From the NCBI GenBank assembly GCA_026413225.1, contig CM048552.1:57489001-57553000 (forward strand): a stretch of 64,000 nt of DNA, given 5' to 3'. The translations under genes and the position numbers were made by a program. This document shows, in pieces, positions 25,447 through 58,966 of the stretch. The notes beneath the pieces are model-generated. The model was not told the origin of the DNA, did not search any database, and saw only the letters and a list, made by a program, of their open reading frames with translations. Numbering within the stretch: the first letter of the stretch is position 1; every line of letters begins with the position of its first letter. The DNA comes from Otis tarda. Taxonomy: Eukaryota; Chordata; Aves; Otidiformes; Otididae.

Positions 25447-27605
25447 GATCTACCTGGAGGAAACCCACAGGTGGGAAAGGCCTTCTCTGCAGGGAAGAAG
25501 GCTAGATGGACAGTTTTTCTATTCAGGACATGAGCATGACTTCAGCATCAAACCCATTGGCACCATTTATTAATGAGGCTGGAGAACACAGAAACTCTAG
25601 AGGGCTGCAAAAGCAGAAAAGGGACAGGATGCACAAGGTGTAAATTCATCAATGGCTACTTGGACAGCACTAGTTCCCAAAGTAAAGTGTTAGTGAAACA
25701 GACTGCTGGAAATGAGAGGACATTTTGCGTGGAGAACTGGGCTAGTGGACAGTAAAGCAACACATGGAGAATGATAAAGGCACATTAAAGCTGTTCAGTG
25801 GCTACACAGCTAATGGAGATGTAGAAGCCTGTTTCTTAGGCATACAGGCCAACAAGGACTCACCTTCATAACTGAACCTGTTTCTCTGTTATTACTGGAT
25901 CCAATGGCATAGAAACCCCTTGCTACACAGCTCAACTGCCGTCCTGAACCTCATCAGCTTTTTTCCATCGCAGCTCCCAGTAGGAGCCTGTACCACCAAT
26001 TCCATGCTCTGCATCTTGGTGTAAAATAGCACTCAGCTTTGAGGCATGTGGTCCATTTGCCTCGTCCCAGCTTAAAATCTCTGAAGGGAGGGAGAGATGC
26101 CTGAAGAGGTGGGTATGAGATTTTGTGCAAGGGACAGTAGCAGTGCCAGTAAGTGCTGGGGCTGACGACGAAATGGATGAAGCCATCTTCTCCTGACTGA
26201 CCAAGGGTGTAATTTTTTCTGTGATATCTCTACTTCAGGTTTTAATCAGAGATTATGTTCTGAGCTACGCAGTCCAGCTTTAGACTCAAGTCTCTAAGGT
26301 CATCTCAGAGCCACAACTGTGTCAACTGTCTAAGCAGGGTAGTGTAAAAAGAAATCCCCATTACTGGGTTAAAAATACTGGGGAAATCCCCTCCTCCCCT
26401 CTTCTTTCCCCCAGGTCTGATGATGGCAGTAAAATAAAAAAAAAAATGCACACAATTTCCTATTCTTGCTGTAATATTTTTCATGAAATCGAAAGCCTCT
26501 TTGCCCTGCTGGCAAAATACAGTTATTTGACTATGATAAGCTGACTGCAGAATAGTTCATCCCACATCCTGTATTAGTGGAAAACATCGCAACGGCGCTG
26601 CCCGTTCCTTCCATTGCTCAGGGGAAACCATTGCCTAATTAGCAGCAAAGATGTGGTGAATGAGCCCAGAAAACTAACCCACAAATCAGCACCCTTGCTG
26701 AAAAGAAAACCTCAATCCACTCACAAAGAATAGGGATAGCAAAGACTACTTTTTTTTCTTTCTTTCTTTTTCCTCTGCATTTGCTGATCTAGGCTGAAAA
26801 GAAGCAGCACACCACAGAAGAAAAGTGGTAAGGCAAAGGAAGACAAGCTGTTCTGGTTACATCCATCCCTGTATTCAACATCTGTACTCTCTGTCTGCTT
26901 TCTTGCCATATTTCTTGACTATTCAGCAGTGGGAAAATACCAGCCCTGTGCTAAAGACCTTTCTTCTAAGAGTTTTTATATCAAAAAGGTCAAGGGTATT
27001 GAACTTGTTGGTACTTCTGTCACTTCTGTGAGTATGACCCAGAATTAATTGTTCCCTACCTCTGTCTGTACAAGCGTTGAACTTCCCCTTTGTCCTGGTG
27101 CCACACTATTATCTGACCTTGCATTGTGCAGCCTGAATATCATTATGAGACCCAGCTACATGGTCACCCACCAGCTTGGATTTCACCTCAAAAGAGCAGC
27201 TCAAAGGAGTTGAGCTTGCCTGCAGCTGAGATTCTAAGGGAGCTATACCTGTCCTCTCATCAATTTCTTCATCACCTGTGTCAAGATGTGGACTACTCCG
27301 TTGTCTCCAGGAGACAGCAGGTAAAGAAGACCCCACAGCTTCACAGATATGGAAGTACAAGGCTTGGCCAGCTGTTTGCTTTACTTTGAGAATCTTCCCA
27401 GATGGACTTCAAAAAGAGACACTGAATCCCTTGCCCTTGATGGTCAATTTGCTGTCTTACATTGGCCAAGGATCCTAGTTATACTGATGGTTAACCTGTC
27501 CCAATGTAGATTTTCATAAGCTTCTCAATTATTCTTGCTGCTAAATAAGTATAAAAGAAAAAAAATGCCTCTTTGTAAATAAAATAAATATTAAGGAATC
27601 TACAG
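25447..27605 (+). other. IL2RB: Probable IL2RB 3' UTR
   Basis: After the stop codon about 2.1 kb shows no recognised gene and ends in overlapping AATAAA signals at 27578-27588 followed by a GT/T-rich stretch from ~27606, a good poly(A) site. An earlier A-rich AATAAA at 26433-26438 could give a shorter message. Extent is inferred from signals only. Confidence 0.5.
27578..27588 (+). terminator. Poly(A) signal, probably of IL2RB
   Basis: Two overlapping AATAAA hexamers in AAATAAAATAAATA, with a downstream GTGTTCTTCTGTCTTTT element. It is the best plus-strand signal between the IL2RB stop and TMPRSS6. Confidence 0.55.
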
Positions 27606-27609
27606 TGTT

Positions 27610-30600
27610 CTTCTGTCTTTTGGGGTGGAGGAAAAGGATTAACAGCTTTTCTAAATAGGGGACTAGGCAAAGTGTTTCCCAGACCAATATACCTTTATCA
27701 CTCCTTCCTACTCCCTTCCCCAAGGGACTCAGCCACTTAAACCAGAAAGCAGAGTTGGAAGCGATCCTGCTGCAAGCCCCCGAGGACCATCCTGCTGGCT
27801 TGGTGTTTTTACCCCCTCCTTGTGAAAATGCTGACAGCTTTCAAGCTGGCAAGCTGTTCGCACTGCATTCGCAGCCACGCAGGGTGTGAATGTGACACAC
27901 TGTGGCAGGAAGTGCTCAACATCAGATTTGGTGATAACCGGACTTTTCTTCCAGGAAGACAAGATCATGTGGCCTCATATGTGAGTAACCCAGGTTGTGA
28001 ATACCAAAGGCATAACACTCTCAGAGATATGGGGCCCTTTCTCTGCTGGATCCCCAAGACTTCTTTGGAAATGTCGCACAGGGAGCGGTCCCCTCTCAAG
28101 CTGATGCAAACGCACAGTGTGTGGTTCTCAAAACCAAAGAAAGATGCTGCAATGGCATCCATCAGTACCAGAGGCAAATCGAAGCTGAACGCCAGCACTG
28201 TGTGGAAAATATTAAGATCTTTCTTCCACATGTTAGCCACAGACATGAGTCCTCTCTTTATCTTAAGCCTGGAGACAGCAAAGATAGCTGTCATATCTCT
28301 CATCTCCTTCTTTCCAGGATACCTTGTTCGTAAATAGGCAGCATCACTCTCAGTCTCCTCCCACATCCCTTCCTTCTTTTTACTGTGGAGACGCAGAAGG
28401 TAAAGGGTACTTGCAGCAAAGGAATTCCTCTGAAGTCAAATCTGATCAAGATTTTGGGTCCTTGGTTGATTCAAAAGCCTGCGGTGATAGATGTGGTATG
28501 TTTGCTTAGATAGATCAGATTGAGATTCTATACTATTTGTTCTGCTGAAAACACCAGAGAAGGACAATGTTCTTTACAGGAAAGATGGATACAAAAAGTA
28601 AGGTCTCTGGCACCGGGAAATACCCTCAGCTGGGTTCTGGCCCACTGTGCCAAGCCCTCATAGTGCAAGCTTGGGAAAGCCATATACATATATGCCTAAA
28701 GATGCAGATAGACTCTAGTTATCTGGGGACCTTTTGGCTGAAAGTAATTTTTAAAAGTGAAATCTAGTCTCTTAAATCTCTCAAGCAGTTCTGAAAGCAT
28801 TTCTTACTGTCATTGCATGCCTAAGTTTCCCATATGTGTACCAATGGGTTAGTCAGGATGACCACACTGACACATTCCCAGTCAAATACTGCAGCTTTTC
28901 ATTCACGTGTAACATTTATCTACTAGAATCCACCACAAGGCAACTAGAGCAATGGCTTTTGGTCTTCATGCAGTCCCAGCCTAAACCCAATGGCAGAGCT
29001 GAAAACAGCTATCCCTGCCCAGCTGCCAAAATGAGACCAAATAAGCCCTGGCCCAAATGAGCTCAGCCCCAGGTCAATGCCACTGGCTGGAGCTCAGCCA
29101 CAGGTCAAGAGTTGCCCATGTCCCCATCCCCTTCCCCCAGTTTATTGACAGAATAACTCTATTTACTCTGCTCTAGCTAAAGTGTGGTTGCTTTTTGTGG
29201 GGAAAAAAAAAAAAAAAGGGAGGGACACGTACAGAGCTGTGGGGCTGTAAGCAGAAGGTGGTGCAGGCAAGGTAGGTGAGGAGGACTTGGGGCTAGAAGA
29301 AAAGCAGGTGCTGCAGGGAGGAGCAAGTTGTGGTGCAACGGAGTGTGGGGACCCCAGCATCAGGAGACTGGGCAGCAAGAAGCACAAGAAGACCAGAGGA
29401 GGTCTTACAGGTGGAGACTGAGAGACACTGTGCTTTGCTTTCATCTGCATGACCACTGTGGTAACTGGACCTGCTGTCTACTGCCATCTTCCCTCCTTCA
29501 AGCTATCTACACCTGCCAGCCAGCGTCTGCTCCGTCTCTGTGCCGCAGAGCACACACCCTGCGTTTTGCCTCTACCTCCAATGGGACCAAGGAGGGTAGC
29601 TGAGAAATACAGCAGTTGCTCAGCAACTTCTTGTCCCCTGAGGAGGACAACGTAAGCTATCTGCAGCAGCCTCCTGGGTTGTTCTTCTCTGCACTGCTGG
29701 AGGTGCTCCTACCCTGACCTCTTGTAGGCTCCCTCTGCTCAGCCTGCGGATCTTCTCCCCTTGCAAGCCTCCAGCACCTCCATTTCAGAAAAGAAAAAAG
29801 CCATTGCATGAGGCGTGCTGACCCATCGCGGCGGGAGGGTGCAGGACAAAGGCCGAGCTGAAGGTACATGGCATCAGGTTATTGATCACTGAGGAGACCT
29901 TGAGCCTGGGTAAATAGATGTCCTTCTCTCTCCCTCGCTCCATGTATGTGTGATCTGGCTCATGTAGGGGGTGTGGGCCAGGCCTCACAGGCAGCAGCAG
30001 GTTTCAAAGGTAGGTCTGCAGCTCTGGGGGAAACCCCAGTGCCTACCATCAAATCTTCTAACAAAGAGGCTCTTCTACTGCTGCTTCCTGCCCTCTTCCC
30101 CCCACCTCTCCGTCTGCGGTTCTTTGCTTGTGCCTGCTGCTTCTGAAGGGATGCTGTGATAGCAGAGAAGTGCCCTTGCTCCCAGGACCACCTGCCCTGG
30201 TTCACTGGGGAGGAGATCCTCCTCCCCAGGGATTGCACAGAAAGGTGGCCCCTGAGAAGCAAGGGAGGGGAGCCTGTGTGGGGCCTGTTTGTACCGCGTG
30301 CCTCTCTGGGAGGGTGCATTACAGCAAGCAGATGTGCGGCTGATTGCCCGAGTGCTGATGCTCACCAAGCTGGGTTTAATGTTTCAGAGTGAGTTACCTG
30401 GTGCTTACATTCTGCAAGCATGTTTCTGTGTTGCAAAGCAGCCTGGAGGGCTCAGGGCTCAGTAACCGGTGGAAAGCAGGGATATCGAGAAGACAGCTTG
30501 CCCCTATCATGTGAACGCTCTGGGGTATCCACTCAGGCTAAAATGGGCGCGAGGCCAACCATCTCTTCCCACATCTGCAACAAGCCCCTCCTGTACACTC

Positions 30601-31567
30601 ATGCCCACACAGTCACACACACCGCTGAGTGTGAAGACGACTCACATACACATAGACATGGCACAGGCGTTCCCACAGTCCTCTGTGCCCTCCCACATGG
30701 ATGTATTCACATCCCTTTCCTCTCCAGCTACAGAAACACAGAAAGCCTTTGGTGGCAACTGAGTGATGGCAGAGGAAAGGAGAAGGAAGGTGGGTGAGAT
30801 GGAGAACCAAGATTAAGGTGGCTGTCTTGGGAGATGGCATTTCCTGCCCTCAGAGACTGTGGCTGACAGAAGGGATGCTGGTCAGGGTAAAGCAAAAGAA
30901 GCAGCTTGGTGTAGATGAGGGGCAAAGGAAGCCAGAACGTGTCTCCCAGCACAAGCAGAGGGTAGTGGAGGGCTGAATATTGGTCAGGCACTCTCTCCTC
31001 ACTAGCTCGGGCAGTGAGTCAGTGACAGCATGGGCTTATCCCCGGGACACATGGTCTGGTGGGAACAGCAAGGTTTGCTTATTTTCAGGGACCGAGAGCA
31101 AAATGGGACAGCAGGCAAAGTGCAACTTCAGGCTCCCAGGCTGGGCTGTTGTGTGCAACTTCCGTGTGCCCTTGAGGTCACAGATTTTCTTTTGCATTGA
31201 TTTCTAGGTCAATAAAATACCAGTTTTAAAACCATTCCCAGCCTGGGAGGACAACACTTTTGTCTCTGGATAAATTCATTATTGTATTCATTTGTGGTTT
31301 TGGCAGAAGCTAAACCTAGGGAATGCCTTTGAAAATTGAGAAATAACCCAGGAGGCATAGACAGGACAGTGTCCTGGAAGCCTGTCTAACACTGCATGAG
31401 GAGTTTTACTCATATTCACTTGCTGAGCAAAGTCTTTGATGCTTAGCACATAGATCTCTTTGGGCTATAGATCTTGGGAGAGGAGCACAGAGATGGCAGG
31501 AGACCTCCAGAGACAGATGTGAAGGGATACAGAAAACCCAGCCTGACCATGGTGTGCTGTGTCACTA
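27610..31567. other. IL2RB-TMPRSS6 spacer
   Basis: About 4 kb. Must contain the TMPRSS6 promoter and probably a noncoding first exon, since an AG acceptor lies 9 bases before the TMPRSS6 ATG. A 171-codon open frame at 27822-28337 has no recognisable family features and overlaps a 133-codon frame on the other strand. Confidence 0.5.
29202..29218 (+). repeat. A homopolymer in the IL2RB-TMPRSS6 spacer
   Basis: A run of about 15 A following TTTTTGTGGGG. No CR1 or other element is recognised next to it. Confidence 0.7.
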
Positions 31568-31576
31568 GGTGCCCCG

Positions 31577-49455
<17,879 letters not shown>

Positions 49456-50315
49456 GAAAAGTGCATCTCTGCCTTCTCCCCATCAGACCTACACTCACAT
49501 GGCACTCATTCCTGATCTTGCTCACTTGCCTCTCAGAGAAAGAGTTTCTGTGTGGGATGTCGTCAGACCTAGGATGCTCTTCTGAGCAGGGTAAAAAAAG
49601 CCTGCACTGGGAATTATAGAGGAAAGCAGGCAGAGACCCTCTTCCCCCTCAGTGTTTCCCAGGGAGCATCCCAAGGTGTTTTTAGGCCATCCATCCAAAA
49701 GAGTTTAGGGGCAGGAACGACACAACACACAACAGTGGTCCCAAGTTGATGGTTTCTGAGAAAAGGAATAAGGGGAGTTGAACTTTCCATGAACCATGTG
49801 ATTCAGCCACAATCTTATGCTGGAACATTTGCTGAAAGAAAATGTGACTGATGTAGTTAGAGATTCCAGTAACTGTGAAATTAATCTGCCTCCCTCTTCC
49901 TTCCTGCTGCTCGTCCTTCTTCCCCCTTCCCCTCCCATCACTCCTCCTCTTCCATCTCCCTAATTGCTTCTTTTCTTAGCTGGCGCGTGCTGTTCGGCGT
50001 GCTGCTCAGCTCAGCCAGGCAGCTCTTCACGTCTCACTGACTCCCAGGCACAAGTCCAGCATCACACCCCCAAGCGCGAGTGCTGCCTGCCTGCTGGAGC
50101 AGCACCCAGCCTCCACTGCTGCACTTTCCTCAGGGAAAGGCCATGACCCCTCAGCAAAAACACTGGAGCAGCCTCCCGTCCCCTTCCCTCAGCCCTCCTA
50201 AATACCTTTAACGTGAGGGCATCTCGGCTGCTTCCATCTCCTCACTCAAATAATCCAGGGGGTGAAGGATAAGGCACAATGCTGACTGCTATGGGTTTGG
50301 TTTTTTTTTACTAAA

Positions 50316-50354
50316 GATATACATATATATATGTGTGTGTGTGTATATATATAC
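50316..50354. repeat. Compound AT/GT/AT dinucleotide microsatellite
   Basis: A run of alternating purine-pyrimidine: ATATATATAT, then a GT repeat, then TATATATATAC. Lies in the presumed TMPRSS6 3' UTR 25 bases before the poly(A) signal. It is roughly self-complementary at its ends. Confidence 0.85.
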
Positions 50355-50378
50355 AATGGGCCACTCTCTGGAATTACA

Positions 50379-50384
50379 AATAAA
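50379..50384 (+). terminator. Poly(A) signal of TMPRSS6
   Basis: AATAAA in GAATTACAAATAAAATTAA, followed within 25 bases by a GGCGGTTTTTTTG U-rich element. First plus-strand AATAAA I see after the stop. Confidence 0.6.
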
Positions 50385-50400
50385 ATTAATTTGAGGCGGT

Positions 50401-50814
50401 TTTTTTGCTCCAGTTTGCCTTACTCTGTTAAAAATTACCTTGGGGTTTGTACCTTACTGACCAAACTCCAATCCTGGCACTGGCAACTGTCAAAAGTTTC
50501 CACACCCCTGCCCTCCCTCCCAGCTGTCCCCTAGGCATGGTGGGGTCAATACACCAGCTAGATCAGTGGTCCTTGCTTATCATTATGATTTAGGGGTGCA
50601 GACACCAATAAGCAAACCTGCTCTGCAGTGGGGATGCAGCACAGATGCAGCAGGACAAACCTCCAGCCCCTAAAAGATAGGCGTGACACAAGCAGCTTCT
50701 GGCGGCTCCAGGTGCTGAATCCAAACTCCTCTTCTCCAGCCCCCACTCCCTTCTACCAGCACCAAATTTCTGCCACTTGAAATGAGAGGAGGCAAGGAGG
50801 AATAGACTGTGAAT
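50401..50814. other. Gap between convergent 3' ends
   Basis: About 0.4 kb between the TMPRSS6 and KCTD17 poly(A) signals. Nothing recognised. Confidence 0.5.
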
Positions 50815-50820
50815 TTTATT
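50815..50820 (-). terminator. Poly(A) signal, probably of KCTD17
   Basis: TTTATT on the plus strand, that is AATAAA on the minus strand, about 430 bases from the TMPRSS6 poly(A) signal. Fits a convergent pair of 3' ends. Confidence 0.45.
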
Positions 50821-53004
50821 CAGGAATTACAACCCGGTGTCCTCAGACACAGCAGTGAAGCGAATGCCCCGCTCCGCGAGGTAGGGATCTCCTGGTGCCA
50901 GCAGATGCGACATCAGGTGCCAGCATGTTCCCGATACCCGGGCAGCACTGTCTCCTCCTCACCCTGGCAACACAGAGCTGCTTTGAGGGACAGGGAGGGA
51001 AGCACCAAGGAGTGCGATAGGGACAGGGACACCCCACGAGCAGTGCAGGTGGCCCAGAAAAGGGCAGTTGGCTCTGCATTTGCCTTCTGGCCACAAGCCC
51101 AAACCAGCTGCCTGCAGCAGCGAAAGGGCAAGGACTGGTCCTACAGCAGTTGCCACCACCTCAGGGCCCCGGTCGCATCCAGGGTGCTCAGGAAGGGACC
51201 GCAGGCTGCACTGGCTGATCACTGATGTCCCCAGCAGGGGCCACTGTGACATTAAGGAAAGCCAGCCTGCTAGGCATGGCAGGGCGCATCAAGCTCCAGT
51301 CCCTGCAGCAGCCCAGGCGCTGGGCTTGGAGCATCCTTGGATGCTTGCATCCAAGCAGACGCTCCTTGGAACATCTGCCCTCCTCTCAGGCTGAGGCTCA
51401 GGCCTCCGAGGTGAGTTTGTACAAAAGAACGGCTGCCTGTGAAAAGTGAAGGGGGCTGGGGAGTGTCACTGTGGGACAAGGGGCTGCCGTGCACTGCAGT
51501 GCAAAAATAAAGATATAAACCAAAAATTAAAAGGCTAGAGTGGAGTGTTGAGATCACATCCTCAGACCTCTGGCTTGTAGCAGCTAGAAAAGGAGAGAGA
51601 AAGAAAGAAAATCAACAGCAAGGAAAAAAGAAACAACTGAGCATGGTGGGGAGAGTGAGAAACAGAAAAAGGGAAATGGCAGAGGAAATGAGAACAGAAG
51701 AAAATGAAAAGAGATGAGGAGTGAGGGTGGGAGAACAGAGAAAAAGGAAGGAAAATGCATTATTAACATACACTGACTTAAGAGAATAACACTCAGGTCC
51801 TACAGCAATGGACAAGGAGGCTCTCAAACAGAGGAAGAGAGAAATGTCAGTCAGCTAACAAGTGCCCTGCACCAGGATGGAGAATGGCACTGGTTTAAGA
51901 GCCCCACAGTTTTCCAGTACAAGAGAGGAATCCCCTTTTCAAAGCTTTCTGCATCCAGCCCCATGCACCCCAGCCAGGCAGTCTCCCTGAGCAGCAGTCA
52001 GAGCACAGAGGCTCATTTTGCACACAGCTGCAAGAACATCTGGAGTGGGGACTGGCAAGCTTCTGCTCTGCCTTCACCACCCTCTCCTCTCACCCTGGCA
52101 GAGGCAGTGGGGGAAAAGCCCAGGGAAGCAAGAGCAGGGAAGGGAAAATCACAAGCTGCCTTCTGCAAACCGTGCTTGGGCTGGCAGGCAAAGGAGCTGC
52201 GGACGGCAGTCTGGAGAAGCGATCTGGTATGCACGTCAGGCAGACACATGGCAGACTTCCCCCTCTTCCCCCTGCCACCCCTGCCTGCTTTGCATTCATT
52301 TCCAGCCCTCTTCATTTCTCCCAGCTGTGCTCTCCTTTTCTGCTGCCAAAGCCTCTGGTCCGGAGCTGTAGGGCCTGCTTGGTGGGGTAAAGGCACACAT
52401 AGAACAAGAATCAGAAAAGCCACCTCAGGGATCAGTCAACCTCCCCTCCCTTCCTTCCCTCCCCAAGCTCTACAAACGGGGGCCATACCCACAAGAGGGA
52501 AGTGAGTCACTCATGCAGAGCTCAGGCTGGCAGGAGCTGAGAGTGCGGACAGGTAACGCACCTGCAGAGGAGGAAAAGTGAGGAGCAGAGAGAGACGGGG
52601 CCCCGGGGCAGAGAGCACACTGAGCCCCGGGGGGCAAAGAGAGCAGGGGGAAGGATGCTGGAGGCTGGGGAGTGGGGCAAGGTGGGAGGCAAGTGACAGT
52701 GCTGGGGTAGACGTGGAGGGGAGCAGGAAGGGGGGTCTGGAGGAAGAAAGAGTTTAGTGGAATCCCAAATAGATGGACAGTCTGCAAATAAAAATAACCA
52801 TAAACCATAAATAAACAGAACAGTTTAAAACACAAAGCAGCAGCCATGGTAACAGCTCTCCCCTGTGAGCTTTATCTTCAGAGAGACTCCTGCTCCTGGA
52901 GAGCACTGCCCCCACACCCCAGACCTGCCCTAGTCCTTCCCTGCTGCTAGCTGTGAGCTCTCACCAGAAAGGTGGACTTGGGGGAGTTATTTTTATCATT
53001 TTCC
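50821..53004 (-). other. KCTD17: Probable KCTD17 3' UTR or 3' intron/exon region
   Basis: About 2.2 kb between the KCTD17 stop and a minus-strand AATAAA (plus-strand TTTATT at 50815-50820). No conserved coding exon recognised. Contains a purine-rich stretch (~51588-51757). The human C-terminal exons were looked for and not found here. Confidence 0.4.
51588..51757 (+). repeat. Purine-rich tract
   Basis: About 170 bases almost entirely A and G on the plus strand with short AGAAAG and GGAAAA units and few interruptions. Lies in the presumed KCTD17 3' UTR, where the message would be pyrimidine-rich. Confidence 0.6.
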
Positions 53005-58551
<5,547 letters not shown>

Positions 58552-58612
58552 CCCCCACCCCCCCCTCCCCGCCCCGGCGTGCAGGGACTGCCGCAGGTGC
58601 TGGCTGCGGGGG

Positions 58613-58632
58613 GATGCCGGGATCTGTAGTTT
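58613..58632 (-). promoter_or_regulatory. ZNF143/THAP11-type element, copy 1
   Basis: Plus strand ATGCCGGGATCTGTAGTTTA; reverse complement contains ACTACAGATCCCGGCAT, a close match to the ACTACAnnTCCCAGCATGC promoter element. About 70 bases upstream of the KCTD17 ATG. Confidence 0.55.
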
Positions 58633-58908
58633 ATTTGCCTCTCCCTCCGCAGCAGCTTTGTTTCCCGGGGGCCAGGGTCTTCCCTGTGACAGCCAAGGGG
58701 GTCCTGAGGGGAGGAAGGATGGGAAGATATCGCTGCAGCTATTAGGGGGCGGGCAAAACCACAGCTCCACAGCGCTGACGCTCCCTGGCTTTTCCCCTGT
58801 TCCCGTTTCCACTAACCAAGGGCAGGCCAGAATTTTGGAGGTGCAGGCTGTTATATAAAGATTGTCGTCATTAATTTCCATAGACATCCTCTCTGGCTCA
58901 TTAGAAGG

Positions 58909-58926
58909 TTCTGGGAACTGTAGTTT
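58909..58926 (-). promoter_or_regulatory. ZNF143/THAP11-type element, copy 2
   Basis: Plus strand TTCTGGGAACTGTAGTTT; reverse complement AAACTACAGTTCCCAGAA, matching the ACTACAnnTCCCAG core exactly. About 360 bases upstream of the KCTD17 ATG. Confidence 0.65.
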
Positions 58927-58945
58927 GCAGGGACATGCCCAAAAG

Positions 58946-58966
58946 GGTGCTGGGAACTGTAGTTTT
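58946..58966 (-). promoter_or_regulatory. ZNF143/THAP11-type element, copy 3
   Basis: Plus strand GTGCTGGGAACTGTAGTTTT; reverse complement AAAACTACAGTTCCCAGCAC, the best match of the three (ACTACAGTTCCCAGCA). Same orientation as copies 1 and 2, 37 bases beyond copy 2. Confidence 0.7.

Larger units (their letters stand above)
49456..50400 (+). other. TMPRSS6: Probable TMPRSS6 3' UTR
   Basis: About 0.9 kb from the stop codon to a poly(A) signal AATAAA at 50379-50384. It includes an AT/GT/AT dinucleotide tract at ~50316-50354. No other gene recognised. Confidence 0.6.

Noticed and set aside
26433-26438. AATAAA in an A run as the only IL2RB poly(A) site
   Set aside because: Embedded in a 10-base A run; the signal pair at 27578-27588 with a GT-rich downstream element is better.
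50959-51252. Minus-strand frame with PEHPGC resembling PEAPGC of the human KCTD17 C-terminus
   Set aside because: Match is six residues, flanks do not align and no convincing splice sites frame it.
52470-52847. Minus-strand proline-rich frame as the missing KCTD17 proline-rich tail
   Set aside because: Resemblance is compositional only (LSLPPG); no collinear alignment.
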